Shown: piece after piece, positions 8,890-17,577 of the stretch
Layout: each line of letters starts with the position of its first letter
Position numbering within the stretch: the first letter of the stretch is position 1
Assembly: GCF_029024465.1 (NCBI RefSeq)
Contig: NZ_CP118950.1
Span: 1,364,001 to 1,428,000, forward strand
Length of the DNA: 64,000 nucleotides
Reading direction: 5' to 3'
Origin: Lactococcus garvieae subsp. garvieae
Lineage (GTDB): Bacteria > Bacillota > Bacilli > Lactobacillales > Streptococcaceae
Position numbers and translations under genes: made by a program
The notes under the pieces: model-generated
The model's input: the letters and a program-made list of their open reading frames with translations, nothing else
Database searches by the model: none
What the model was told of the DNA's origin: nothing

Positions 8890-9732
8890 ATGTCAAAATA
8901 TAACTGGCTTGCTTTAGACCGCAAGTACGAAGATGTCATTTACGAAACTTATAACGGTATTGCAAAAATTACGATCAATCGTCCTGAAGTACGTAATGCA
9001 TTTCGCCCTAAAACAGTGGTGGAACTTATTGATGCCTTTACTGTAGCGCGTGACGACACTTCGATTGGTGTCATTGTTTTGACAGGTGCTAATCATGGTC
9101 AAGGCGAAGACAAGGAAGCTTTCTGTTCTGGCGGCGACCAAAAAGTACGTGGAGACGGTGGTTATGTTGGTGAAGATCAAATTCCTCGTCTTAACGTTTT
9201 AGACTTGCAACACTTGATCCGTATCACACCAAAACCTGTTATTGCGATGGTCAATGGTTTTGCTATCGGTGGCGGACACGTTCTCCACATCGTTTGTGAT
9301 TTAACGATTGCTTCTGAAAATGCTAAGTTTGGTCAAACAGGACCACGTGTAGGTTCTTTTGATGCCGGTTATGGTGCAGGCCTCTTGGCTGCTATGGTTG
9401 GCCAAAAGAAAGCACGTGAAATCTGGTTCCTCTGCCGTCAATATACTGCGCAAGAAGCAATGGATATGGGCATGGTAAACACTGTGGTACCTTTTGATCA
9501 ACTTGAAGAGGAAACAGTTAAATGGGCCGAAGAAATGCTTGCCTTGTCACCAATGGCACTTCGTATGCTTAAAGGCTCAATGAATGCGGCAACTGATGGA
9601 CTTGCTGGCTTGCAACAATTTGCTGGTGATGCAACGCTCATGTACTACCTCAGTGACGAAGCCAAGGAAGGGCGCGATGCTTTCAAAGAAAAACGCAAAC
9701 CTGACTTTGACCAATTTCCTAAATTCCCATAA
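8890..9732 (+). CDS. menB: 1,4-Dihydroxy-2-naphthoyl-CoA synthase
   Basis: This crotonase-fold enzyme cyclises O-succinylbenzoyl-CoA to the naphthoate ring. The 280-residue sequence has the MenB hallmarks [14 protein letters not shown] (about 81-94), the oxyanion-hole segment [11 protein letters not shown] (about 123-133) and the active-site [13 protein letters not shown] (about 150-162). It lacks the catalytic Glu of ordinary enoyl-CoA hydratases, which suits a bicarbonate-assisted MenB. An AAAAAAGGAG ribosome-binding site precedes the ATG. menE follows after 3 nt. Confidence 0.95.
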   Translation: MSKYNWLALDRKYEDVIYETYNGIAKITINRPEVRNAFRPKTVVELIDAFTVARDDTSIGVIVLTGANHGQGEDKEAFCSGGDQKVRGDGGYVGEDQIPRLNVLDLQHLIRITPKPVIAMVNGFAIGGGHVLHIVCDLTIASENAKFGQTGPRVGSFDAGYGAGLLAAMVGQKKAREIWFLCRQYTAQEAMDMGMVNTVVPFDQLEEETVKWAEEMLALSPMALRMLKGSMNAATDGLAGLQQFAGDATLMYYLSDEAKEGRDAFKEKRKPDFDQFPKFP

Positions 9733-9735
9733 GCC

Positions 9736-11088
9736 ATGAAATGGTTAAAAGAACAGGCTGAAAAATCGCCAAATAAACTTTTCTTAAATCAGCTGACTTT
9801 TAAAGAAGTCTACGATAAAACTGTTCAGACAGCCCAACATTTAAACAAAGAAACAGCTAGGCACAACCGCCTAGCTCTTCTTTCAGAAAATTCGCCAGAA
9901 ATGGCCATTGTGCTCTTTGCGCTATTGGCTTTGGATAAGGAAGTCCTCCTGCTCAATACGCATCTTACAGCCAATGAAATCCAAGAGCAACTGACTGAAC
10001 TCGATGTGGCACTGCTGATTGCTTCGGATCAGCAAACCTACCCGGCAGACTTGTCTTTTTCTGACATCCATTCTTTAGAAACCCGTACAGCTGTGCTCAA
10101 TTGGCAGCCAGCGCCAGAGAAAATTGCTGTGATTATGAACACCAGTGCAACAACTGGAAAGTTCAAATCTGTGCCTATCACTTGGAAAATGCTTACGGCA
10201 CATGTTGCTGCTTCTGCAGCAACCATGGGCGTCCTTCCCGAGGACAACTGGCTTGTGGTCCTCCCCATGTTTCATGTCAGTGGTCTCTCCATTATCATGC
10301 GCAGTCTCTATAATGCCACTCAGGCCACCATACGTGCTTCTTTCGATGAGGAAGAGTTGATCAAACTAATGAATAACAGCTCGGTAAATATGGTTTCTAT
10401 GGTACCGACCATGCTTAAACGTGTTCATGATAAAATTGCTGCCGAAAGTTTACGTGTCCTCTTATTAGGGGGCGAATTTATTCCGCAACCTTTGATACAG
10501 GCATGTTTTGCACAAGGCTTACCTGTCTACAAGACTTACGGGATGACTGAAACTTTTTCCCAATCTGTCACCTTCAACATTTTGGAACATCCGGACAAGC
10601 TGACTTCTGTCGGTCAAGCACTTCCTGGCGTAGAGATTGAAATTTTAAATCCTGATACCACTCAGGCGGGCGAAATACATCTAAAATCGCCAATGCTCAT
10701 GAAAGGCTATCTTAATCAAGAGGATATTCAACTTTTCAACACAGGTGATATTGGCTATCTTGATGAAGACAATTTCCTTTACATTCTCAATCGCCGTAAA
10801 GACATCATCATCTCAGGCGGAGAAAATATTTATCCCAAAGAGATTGAGGATTTACTCTATAGCTTAGAGGGTGTTGTCGAATGTGCGCTTGTCCCACAAG
10901 AAGATGAAACTTGGGGCCAAGTGCCACTTCTTTTCTACGCAGGTAGGCCTGATGCCCAAGAAATTACAAACTTTTTGAGCCAGCGTCTGGCCAAGTATAA
11001 ACTTCCGCGCCAGATTATCAAAATGAACGCCCTCCCCAAAAATGCCTCAGGCAAAATCCTTAGGAAAAATTTAAAAAATGAAGCTTAA
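9736..11088 (+). CDS. menE: O-succinylbenzoate-CoA ligase
   Basis: This adenylate-forming enzyme activates O-succinylbenzoate to its CoA ester, the substrate of MenB. The 450-residue ANL-superfamily protein shows the P-loop-like MNTSATTGKFKSVPITW (about 134-150), the adenine motif KTYGMTET (about 265-272), NTGDIGYLDEDN (about 335-346), and the hinge RRKDIIISGGENIYPKEIE (about 352-370). The near-C-terminal catalytic Lys is in NASGKILRK. Its end overlaps menC by 11 nt. Confidence 0.93.
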   Translation: MKWLKEQAEKSPNKLFLNQLTFKEVYDKTVQTAQHLNKETARHNRLALLSENSPEMAIVLFALLALDKEVLLLNTHLTANEIQEQLTELDVALLIASDQQTYPADLSFSDIHSLETRTAVLNWQPAPEKIAVIMNTSATTGKFKSVPITWKMLTAHVAASAATMGVLPEDNWLVVLPMFHVSGLSIIMRSLYNATQATIRASFDEEELIKLMNNSSVNMVSMVPTMLKRVHDKIAAESLRVLLLGGEFIPQPLIQACFAQGLPVYKTYGMTETFSQSVTFNILEHPDKLTSVGQALPGVEIEILNPDTTQAGEIHLKSPMLMKGYLNQEDIQLFNTGDIGYLDEDNFLYILNRRKDIIISGGENIYPKEIEDLLYSLEGVVECALVPQEDETWGQVPLLFYAGRPDAQEITNFLSQRLAKYKLPRQIIKMNALPKNASGKILRKNLKNEA

Positions 11089-12181
11089 ATCTATCAGTTT
11101 GAATCACGTCCAACTCCCGATGAAGTTTAACTTCAAGACAGCCAAAGGTGAGCTGAAACTGCGGGACACCATCATTATCATTGCTGAAGACGAAAACGGC
11201 CAGCGTGGATATGGCGAATGCGTAAGCTTTACTACACCTTTCTACACGCAAGAAACTTTTGAAAGCTCATGGAAATCCTTAGCGCAGACTTACATTCCAA
11301 AAGTAATGACGACACACTTTACACATCCCTTTGACATTCACCAATTTTTTGAGCAGCCCTTGCCGATGGCAATGGCAGGTTTGGAAAATGCCTTGGTGGA
11401 TCTTTATTACAAATCCAAGGATGAAAATACAATCGCTGCCCTTTTTCCTGAGCCCTTAGCAGACACTTTATCCCGTGGTGCCGTCTTGGGAGATGTTCCT
11501 TTTGAACAGCTTCCTAGAAAAATCGATGAATTAGTCGCTCAAGGTGTGGAAAGAATAAAGCTTAAAATTAAACCCGCAGATGGTTTTGAGCGCGTCCAAT
11601 ACGCCGTCAAGCATTATCCTCACCTCCAATGGGCTGTTGATGCCAACCGTTCTTATACGCTTGAAAATATTGAAGCATTGACAAAGCTCGATCAATTTGG
11701 TCTTGTCTGCATTGAGGAACCTTTTGCTACCGATACTCTCGAAGACTATAAAAACATTCTTCCGCAGCTTTCAACACCTCTCTGTTTTGACGAAAATATC
11801 CAAAGTTGGAGTGATTTACAGGCCCTTTCTCAACTTAAGGGAAAGACCATGCACAATATCAAAATTGGCCGCTTAGGTGGACTTTATCAAACAAAAGAAG
11901 CCATCGCCTTTTGCCGGAAAAATAACATCTCTTTCTGGATTGGCAGCATGGTCGAAAGTGGTATTTCCAAGATATTGCATACACAACTGGCCACTTTAAG
12001 CGACAATGCCATGCCCGGGGATTTATCAGATTCGTCCTATTATTTTCCTGAAGATTTGATCTTGCCAGAGATTAAATTTATTGAAGGCAAGATGAAGAGA
12101 CCACGTGGCAAGGGCTTGGGTGTGGCTATCAATCAGACAGCACTTGAGCATTACACTGTGAAAAAGGAGATTTTTACATGA
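11078..12181 (+). CDS. menC: O-succinylbenzoate synthase
   Basis: This enolase-superfamily enzyme dehydrates SHCHC to O-succinylbenzoate. The 367-residue protein has the catalytic Lys in KLKIKP (about 161-166) and metal ligands in DANRSY (Asp near 188), IEEPF (Glu near 213) and FDENIQSW (Asp near 238). The opposing Lys is in NIKIGRLGG (about 262-270). The stop overlaps the next start by 4 nt (ATGA), which suggests coupled translation with the thioesterase. Confidence 0.93.
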   Translation: MKLKSISLNHVQLPMKFNFKTAKGELKLRDTIIIIAEDENGQRGYGECVSFTTPFYTQETFESSWKSLAQTYIPKVMTTHFTHPFDIHQFFEQPLPMAMAGLENALVDLYYKSKDENTIAALFPEPLADTLSRGAVLGDVPFEQLPRKIDELVAQGVERIKLKIKPADGFERVQYAVKHYPHLQWAVDANRSYTLENIEALTKLDQFGLVCIEEPFATDTLEDYKNILPQLSTPLCFDENIQSWSDLQALSQLKGKTMHNIKIGRLGGLYQTKEAIAFCRKNNISFWIGSMVESGISKILHTQLATLSDNAMPGDLSDSSYYFPEDLILPEIKFIEGKMKRPRGKGLGVAINQTALEHYTVKKEIFT

Positions 12182-12555
12182 CTTTGATTGAACAACTGGG
12201 TATTCAAAAGCTAACTTTAACCCCAACAGGTTTTACTGCTCAAATGCCCTTAGAGGCCTTTCACGCGCAACCTCAAGGTTTCTTAAATGGTGGCGCAACG
12301 CTGGCCTTTGCTGAGGTTGCTGCTGGTATGGCAAGTAATCTCTTGCTTGACGATAAACATTTTGCTGTCGGCCAAGCGGTCAATGGCAATCATTTGAACC
12401 CAACTAAAGCAGCTGGAATGCTCTTTGCGCAGGGACTTCTTCTGCACAAAGGTGGGCGCACCCATGTTTGGGAGATGAAGTTTACAGATGCGCAAGAGAT
12501 TTTAGTGGCACAAGTCACCGTAACGAACGCTATTGTGGAAAAAAGATATGGATAA
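12178..12555 (+). CDS. Hotdog thioesterase, probable DHNA-CoA hydrolase
   Basis: This 125-residue single hotdog domain belongs to the PaaI/YbdB-type thioesterases. FHAQPQGFLNGGATLAFAE (about 23-41) supplies the likely catalytic acidic residue, and AVGQAVNGNHLNP (about 61-73) is the typical second strand. Its position directly after menC suggests it hydrolyses 1,4-dihydroxy-2-naphthoyl-CoA, the step between MenB and MenA. This is inferred from context; the family also has unrelated acyl-CoA substrates. Confidence 0.8.
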   Translation: MTLIEQLGIQKLTLTPTGFTAQMPLEAFHAQPQGFLNGGATLAFAEVAAGMASNLLLDDKHFAVGQAVNGNHLNPTKAAGMLFAQGLLLHKGGRTHVWEMKFTDAQEILVAQVTVTNAIVEKRYG

Positions 12556-13198
12556 AGACAACTTAGTATTTACAGAATTGGTGGATATAAATGAAGCCGA
12601 ACTTGCGGATATCAATCAATTGATTATTGACACGTGGGCTTATCAAGAGTGGAATAAACAAGAACATGTCTTGCCTATGGCTGACTTTTTTCTTGAAACA
12701 ATCCTCTTGACCTCTACAAAGATTTTTGTCGCTAAAGATAAAGGAAAAATTATCGGTATTGTCGCTGCCGCCCTCACTCCTGATCTGCTTCCTAAAAGTC
12801 GGATAAGGTACCGCCAACTTGAAGCTCTGAGTTTAATAATCAACCAAGGGAAACCCGAAACCGTTTTTGACTTTTACTTGGAAACCCTAAAGCTCAATGA
12901 GGAACTCATACAGCAAAACAAGCAAACATTTGATGCTGCCTTAAACCTTTTAATCTTAAATGAGCACTATAAAGGCTTAGGTCTTGGCAGCAAACTCTAT
13001 CAACTTTTCCTTGATTACTTGAAGGAAAATAAGGCAAAAACCTTCTTCCTCCTGACAGACAGCTATTCAAATTATCCTTTTTACGAGAAAAAAGGCTTAA
13101 AAAGAATCGCATCACGGCGCTTCTCCTGGAGTAATGATGGGGAAGTTTCCGAGGAGGATGTTGAGGAATATTATGTTTATGCGGGGCGAGTGAGTTGA
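12548..13198 (+). CDS. GNAT acetyltransferase, unknown substrate
   Basis: This protein of about 216 residues has a GNAT core. Strand KIFVAKDKGKIIGIVAAAL gives the central sheet, and LNEHYKGLGLGSKLYQLF (about 136-153) is the pyrophosphate-binding loop. PFYEKKGLKRIASRRFSW near the C-terminus is the usual final helix and strand. I chose the ATG at 12548, since the longer frame needs a TTG start. It overlaps the thioesterase stop by 8 nt and so ends the menaquinone transcript, but nothing links it to quinones by sequence. Confidence 0.75.
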   Translation: MDKDNLVFTELVDINEAELADINQLIIDTWAYQEWNKQEHVLPMADFFLETILLTSTKIFVAKDKGKIIGIVAAALTPDLLPKSRIRYRQLEALSLIINQGKPETVFDFYLETLKLNEELIQQNKQTFDAALNLLILNEHYKGLGLGSKLYQLFLDYLKENKAKTFFLLTDSYSNYPFYEKKGLKRIASRRFSWSNDGEVSEEDVEEYYVYAGRVS

Positions 13199-13622
13199 TC
13201 CGTTTGATAATCTTATTAGTAAAAGTTATAATAATATATTCTTCTTAAGTTTTAGGTATTCTAGTACGTTGTATTAGTCAAGATAAGAAATTATATTTTG
13301 AGTCAAATTGTTTCACTGTATCAATGTGCATCATATTGACTTGAAAATAGAACTTCTAATTTAATATTTGGATAAACTAAAGAGTACCGTATTTTATTTC
13401 AAGCGTTGATATTAAATAATATAATTTCTCTATTATAATATTATAAAACAGAAAGAAACTCATTCTAAGATACATTAAAACTCATATAATATTATATGAG
13501 TTTTAATGTACTTTTTTCAAAAAAATTAATAAAAATCATTTCATAAGTTGTCAAAATTTTGATTCGTTTATGGTCTATAGAATATTTTGAAATACAATGA
13601 TAGAGATAATTAAACTTTATTT
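13199..13622. other. Intergenic AT-rich stretch, no gene
   Basis: There are 424 bp without a plausible reading frame. Apart from the perfect palindrome at 13471-13510 I see nothing in it. It separates the menaquinone operon from the rhamnose remnants. Confidence 0.7.
13471..13510. terminator. 40-bp perfect palindrome, probable bidirectional terminator
   Basis: The left arm TACATTAAAACTCATATAAT is followed at once by its exact reverse complement, and then by a run of six T on the plus strand. An A-rich stretch precedes it. The stem is almost loop-free and AT-rich, so it may act as a cruciform or as the terminator of the flanking convergent transcripts. Confidence 0.6.
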
Positions 13623-13940
13623 TCAATGTTCTAACTCAAAAATTTTTAGTAGCTCAACAGATGAAGGGCTATTATCATAGTTTGTATCCATAATATCAGA
13701 CATAAAATCCCACCATTTTTTATTCACTACTGTTTTTGAAGTTTTCAACCATCTCTCTTCATCCTCAATTTCTAAATAAGCATATAATGCACATGTAGAA
13801 GGATCAAGAAAAATTGAATAAGAAATTACGCCGTGAATTTTTAACATCTCAACCATCTCCGGCCAAATTTCATCATGCCTCTTTTGATATTCTTTTTCAC
13901 ATCCTTTTAAAAGTTGCATTTTCACCGCTTTTTTTATCAT
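13623..13940 (-). CDS. rhaM: L-rhamnose mutarotase
   Basis: This 105-residue protein of the RhaM/YiiL family interconverts the anomers of L-rhamnose so the isomerase gets its substrate. Recognisable elements are the N-terminal strand MQLLKGCEKEYQKRHDEIWPEM (given in part as KRHDEIWPEM, about 20-29), with its catalytic His. YAYLEIEDEERW (about 55-66) and the KKWWDFMSDIMDT segment (about 75-87) follow. It is intact, but it is now separated from rhaD and rhaA by a gene remnant and an IS. Confidence 0.88.
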   Translation of the reverse strand: MIKKAVKMQLLKGCEKEYQKRHDEIWPEMVEMLKIHGVISYSIFLDPSTCALYAYLEIEDEERWLKTSKTVVNKKWWDFMSDIMDTNYDNSPSSVELLKIFELEH

Positions 13941-13950
13941 TCTATTCCTC

Positions 13951-14032
13951 TTAAATATCTAAATACCCTTCATGTGGGGTTACACCAAAAGCATCTGCAA
14001 GACGTTGAAGATTTGGAGCTATACTATAAAAG
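13951..14032 (-). pseudogene. 3' remnant of an unidentified rhamnose-locus gene
   Basis: On the minus strand an open frame runs out of the IS boundary and ends NLQRLADAFGVTPHEGYLDI-stop, just 10 nt before rhaM. It has an orderly coding look and no start codon of its own, so it is probably the tail of a gene that once preceded rhaM. I do not recognise the family. The rest of the gene is absent on the other side of the IS. Confidence 0.5.
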
Positions 14033-14091
14033 TAGACACAAATATGTGTGTTATAATCTGTCTAAGAAGACACAAAAATGAAAGGACTTTT

Positions 14092-14367
14092 ATGTCAGGC
14101 TTTAAACGTTACGACGAGGAATTCAAACAATCTCTCGTCAACCTCTATCAAACAGGTAAAACTCAATCCGAACTCTGTAGAGACTATGGCGTCTCCGTCT
14201 CTGCTCTTGCAAAATGGATTAAGCAGTACTCTCAAGTTCGTCTTGAAGATAATACGGTGTTGACTGCCAAACAGATTCAAGAATTACAAAAAAGGAATGC
14301 ACAACTTGAGGAAGAAAATCTGATCTTAAAAAAAGCGAGTGCCATATTCATGCAAAACTCCAAGTGA
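14092..14367 (+). CDS. IS3-family transposase OrfA
   Basis: This 91-residue DNA-binding subunit has an HTH (KTQSELCRDYGVSVSALAKW, about 22-41) that recognises the IS ends. A leucine-zipper-like C-terminus (IQELQKRNAQLEEENLILKK, about 62-81) follows. An A7 run at 14328-14334, read in frame as A_AAA_AAA, is a classic -1 slippery site. The orfB frame is open across it, so an OrfAB fusion transposase can be made. The longer upstream frame from 13972 is not used: the ATG at 14092 has AAAGGA before it. Confidence 0.88.
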   Translation: MSGFKRYDEEFKQSLVNLYQTGKTQSELCRDYGVSVSALAKWIKQYSQVRLEDNTVLTAKQIQELQKRNAQLEEENLILKKASAIFMQNSK

Positions 14368-15233
14368 GATTAAAAGCAGTCTATAGACTCCGATTTGAAC
14401 ACACGACAGTTATGCTCTGTCGTGTTTTACATGTCAATCGTTCCACCTACTATAACTTCATTAACAAGAAGCCTTCGAAGCGTGAAATAGAAAATCAACG
14501 CTTGAGAAAATTACTCCTTGAGATTTATATGAAAGCTAAGAAAAGAATTGGAACGAGAGCTTTTAAAATCATTCTTCTGCGTGATTATGGCGTTAATATT
14601 TCTGAAGGCCGTATCTTACGACTTCTCAAGTCTATGACACTCCCTAAAATGTCGACCATTAAACCTCGGGTTAAATCAAAACACTCTCCTGCATTTTCTT
14701 CTGATAATCTCCTTAAACAAGAATTTAATCCGAAGTCCCCGAATCAAGTTTGGACAACTGATTTCACTTATATTTCTATAGGACCTAAGCGTCACGTTTA
14801 TCTCTGCGCCATTCTTGACCTCTACTCTAGAAAATGCATCGCTTGGAAAGTAAGTGATAAGATTGATGCTAAACTTGCTTGTGACACCCTAGAGATGGCT
14901 ATAAATAAGAGAAAACCTAAGGAACCAATTATTTTTCATTCAGATCAAGGGAGTCAATTTAAATCAGCTTCCTTTAGAAAAATATTAGATGAGCATCAGT
15001 TACTTGCTTCTTACTCTAAACCTGGGTATCCTTATGATAATGCCGTAACTGAGGTCTTTTTCAAGTACCTTAAACAAAGAGAAATTAATCGAAGAACTTA
15101 TCACACCATTCAAGAGGTTCAACTCTCTTGCTTTGAATACATCGAACAATTCTACAACAACTATAATCCTCATTCTGCCAACAATGGTTTAACTCCAAAT
15201 CAGAAGGAAGAAAAATATTTTAAGAAAATATAG
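14364..15233 (+). CDS. IS3-family transposase OrfB (DDE integrase)
   Basis: This 289-residue catalytic subunit has an HTH_21-like N-terminus (LCRVLHVNRSTYYNFINKKP) and an rve integrase core. The DDE triad is seen as WTTDFTYI (Asp near 132), FHSDQGSQF (Asp near 193) and DNAVTEVFFKYLKQRE (Glu near 231). The frame is intact. The annotated GTG overlaps the orfA stop. Production as the -1 frameshift product OrfAB is at least as likely as independent initiation. Confidence 0.9.
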   Translation: MRLKAVYRLRFEHTTVMLCRVLHVNRSTYYNFINKKPSKREIENQRLRKLLLEIYMKAKKRIGTRAFKIILLRDYGVNISEGRILRLLKSMTLPKMSTIKPRVKSKHSPAFSSDNLLKQEFNPKSPNQVWTTDFTYISIGPKRHVYLCAILDLYSRKCIAWKVSDKIDAKLACDTLEMAINKRKPKEPIIFHSDQGSQFKSASFRKILDEHQLLASYSKPGYPYDNAVTEVFFKYLKQREINRRTYHTIQEVQLSCFEYIEQFYNNYNPHSANNGLTPNQKEEKYFKKI

Positions 15234-15249
15234 CTCATTTTATGTCCAA

Positions 15250-16032
15250 TTATTTGACATTAGTCCAATTTTCATCTTCTAGAGTCTGTCTAACTCCTCC
15301 CTGTGCTTGAACATAGGTGTAGACTTGTGCAGCCTTTTCTGCCGTTTCAATCAAGCCAAATGTCTCATCCATATCACGACCTGCGCCATAGATACCATGC
15401 TGTGGCCAGACGACTAGACGGGTTTCTTTCATTTTACTTGCTGTCGCTTCCCCAATTTCATTTGATCCTGGGATAAGCCACGGGATAATAGATAGACCTT
15501 CAGGAAAAACAACTAGACATTCTGTACACATCTGCCATAAAGTTCTTGTAAAAGTACGTTCATTCAGTTCATGTGTAAATGTCATTGCCAAAAGATGCGT
15601 CGCATGATTGTGCATGATAATCCGGTTTTCAGGGTCAACTTCTAGCCGTGCAATATGACTCATGAAATGGCTAGGTAACTCGCTTGTAGGAAGAGCATCA
15701 TTCTCGAGTCCCCAGAGTAATTCTACTGTATTACCTGAGTCAGATATACGGATAATTCCCATATTTTCTGCAGGAAAGTCTTGAATATTTTTAAAATATT
15801 TTCCAGATCCTGTCACGGCAAAATAACGACCCGCTAATTTGCTAGCATCAAACTTTATCGGAATTTCACGTATCACTTGTGCTACGTCTAGAAAAGGGGT
15901 AATCCAATCCTCATCTAGCAAGTAAGAAATATTCCCACCATTACGTTCATCCCAACCTAATCGATAAAGATTCGCACTTGTTTTCATTACTTCTTGCACA
16001 AAAGGTGCTGTTAAAATATCTAACTTTTTCAC
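15250..16032 (-). CDS. rhaD: L-rhamnulose-1-phosphate aldolase
   Basis: This class II aldolase cleaves rhamnulose-1-phosphate to dihydroxyacetone phosphate and L-lactaldehyde. The 260-residue protein has phosphate-binding FAVTGSGKYF (about 72-81), zinc ligands in MHNHATHLLAMT (about 140-151) and a third ligand region near WPQHGIYGAGRDMDE (about 207-221). The length is normal and the frame complete. It follows rhaA by 12 nt on the same strand. Its stop codon touches the IS981-like element. Confidence 0.92.
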   Translation of the reverse strand: MKKLDILTAPFVQEVMKTSANLYRLGWDERNGGNISYLLDEDWITPFLDVAQVIREIPIKFDASKLAGRYFAVTGSGKYFKNIQDFPAENMGIIRISDSGNTVELLWGLENDALPTSELPSHFMSHIARLEVDPENRIIMHNHATHLLAMTFTHELNERTFTRTLWQMCTECLVVFPEGLSIIPWLIPGSNEIGEATASKMKETRLVVWPQHGIYGAGRDMDETFGLIETAEKAAQVYTYVQAQGGVRQTLEDENWTNVK

Positions 16033-16044
16033 TTTTCTCTCCTA

Positions 16045-17313
16045 TTATTTACGTTTCATCAAGACTTCTTCTTCGTAATTGCGAACCTCTTCTAACCAGT
16101 CTAAACCAACAGGTACACCATTTTGCTCACAGAAGTAATTCCAGACATCGGCATAAGGAAAATCTTTCAACTCTTCTGTGTAGGCCGTACGTTTAGTAAA
16201 ATCAAATTCAAGCTCCATCTCTTTCAAATCTTGAATGGGTTCAAGCATGGCTTTGAGCATGGCTTTTTGTGTATTACGCGTGCCGATAACCCAAGCCGCA
16301 ATACGATTAATCGTTGCATCAAAAAAGTCTAAGCCGATATTTGTGCGAGATAAAAGATCATTGCGAACAAGCTCTTTTGCGATATCTTGGAGTTCATCAT
16401 CCATAAGAACAACGTGGTCTGAGTCCCAACGCACGGGCCGTGAGACATGAAGCATAATCCCTTTAGAAAAGAGGGCAAGCGAAGAAAGTTTATTTGAAAT
16501 TACTTCTGTTGGATGAAAATGACCAGCATCAAGACAAATAAGCTTATTGCGCGTGAGGCCGTAGCCCATATAAAACTCATGCGAGCCTACAGTGTAAGCC
16601 TCTGCACCGAGTCCAAATAATTTACTTTCGACGGCTTCCATTGTGTATTCTTCGTCTAATTTTTCTTCAAAAATTTCATCTAAAGCTTCCATCATGCGTT
16701 TACGTGGTGTGTAACGGTCTATAGGATTATCTTTCATTCCATCGGGCATCCAGAAATTATTAATACATGTTTGACCTGTTTCTTTCCCCATGTATTCCGC
16801 AATTTTACGACTGCGTTTGCCATGTTCAATCCAGTAATCACGTACTTCTTTATCGGGATGAGAAAGGGTCATACCATCTTTCATCATTGGATGAGAGAAA
16901 TGAGTAGGATTGAAATCTAGGCCAATACCTTGTTTTTTTGCCCATTCCACCCATTTTTTAAAATGCTTTGGTTCAATTTGATTCAAATCAACTTCTTCAT
17001 CTGTATCGAGATAAATAGCATGAAGATTAAGCTTGTGTTTACCAGGGATGAGAGAGTAAGCTTTCTCCAAATCCTGACGAAGTTCATCTGGTGTATGTGC
17101 TGCCCCAGGATAGTCCCCCGTAGACATGATTCCTCCTGTGAGTTCTCCTTGAGGCGTTAGAAACCCTTTCACATCATCTCCCTGCCAACAATGTATCGAA
17201 ATTTTCACATCTGCCATCTTCTTTATGGCCTCGTCTGTATTTACACCTATAGCGGCATATCTTTTTTTTGCTTCTTCGTAACGTTTTTTTACTTCTGACA
17301 TTTTGTTTTCCAT
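16045..17313 (-). CDS. rhaA: L-rhamnose isomerase
   Basis: This metal-dependent isomerase converts L-rhamnose to L-rhamnulose. The 422-residue TIM-barrel protein has RhaA signatures including [13 protein letters not shown] (about 34-46), [21 protein letters not shown] (first half [13 protein letters not shown], about 132-144) and [17 protein letters not shown] (about 264-280). Length and ends look complete. Its start codon directly abuts the stop of the truncated rhaB, so the original operon order was rhaB-rhaA-rhaD. Its own promoter appears to be lost with the 5' end of rhaB. Confidence 0.93.
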   Translation of the reverse strand: MENKMSEVKKRYEEAKKRYAAIGVNTDEAIKKMADVKISIHCWQGDDVKGFLTPQGELTGGIMSTGDYPGAAHTPDELRQDLEKAYSLIPGKHKLNLHAIYLDTDEEVDLNQIEPKHFKKWVEWAKKQGIGLDFNPTHFSHPMMKDGMTLSHPDKEVRDYWIEHGKRSRKIAEYMGKETGQTCINNFWMPDGMKDNPIDRYTPRKRMMEALDEIFEEKLDEEYTMEAVESKLFGLGAEAYTVGSHEFYMGYGLTRNKLICLDAGHFHPTEVISNKLSSLALFSKGIMLHVSRPVRWDSDHVVLMDDELQDIAKELVRNDLLSRTNIGLDFFDATINRIAAWVIGTRNTQKAMLKAMLEPIQDLKEMELEFDFTKRTAYTEELKDFPYADVWNYFCEQNGVPVGLDWLEEVRNYEEEVLMKRK

Positions 17314-17577
17314 TTATCCTCTCGTCATTTTTTTATATTTCTCAACTGCTTCATACTCTTTTCGAGTATGTTGCGGTTGAAATAGCTTAAGTACAGAACT
17401 ATTCCGAATATCTTCACGCGCAGCTGCAAGATTATTATAGCCTTCTGTCGCTATCATCTGTACCATTAAATTCCCTACAGCAGTTGCTTCGCCTGGGCCT
17501 GCCTCAACAGTAAGGTTGCAAGTATTAGCTGTGATTTGGTTAAGGAGGGAATTATTTGACCCCCCTCCAACTATATG
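17314..17577 (-). pseudogene. rhaB: Rhamnulokinase, 3' fragment only
   Basis: Only the last 87 codons remain, starting at the conserved FGGY-kinase motif HIVGGGSNN and running through GPGEATAVGNLMVQ to a TAA next to rhaA. About 400 N-terminal codons are missing. The codon before HIV is a stop, and from that base on the sequence belongs to a divergent AraC-type gene. Without the N-terminal domain it cannot be an active kinase. Confidence 0.9.

Larger units (their letters stand above)
14033..15248 (+). mobile_element. IS3-family element, IS981-like (about 1.2 kb)
   Basis: It has two overlapping frames, orfA and orfB, and imperfect terminal repeats (TAGACACAAA on the left, with TGGACATAAA as the reverse complement of the right end). 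The length of about 1216 bp and the orfA sequence suit lactococcal IS981-like elements; the name is from memory and not checked. No target-site duplication is visible at these ends. The right end lies one base from the rhaD stop codon. Confidence 0.85.

Noticed and set aside
13972-14091. Longer N-terminus for the IS3 OrfA frame
   Set aside because: The extension crosses the left inverted repeat of the IS. The ATG at 14092 has a ribosome-binding site and matches the family start.
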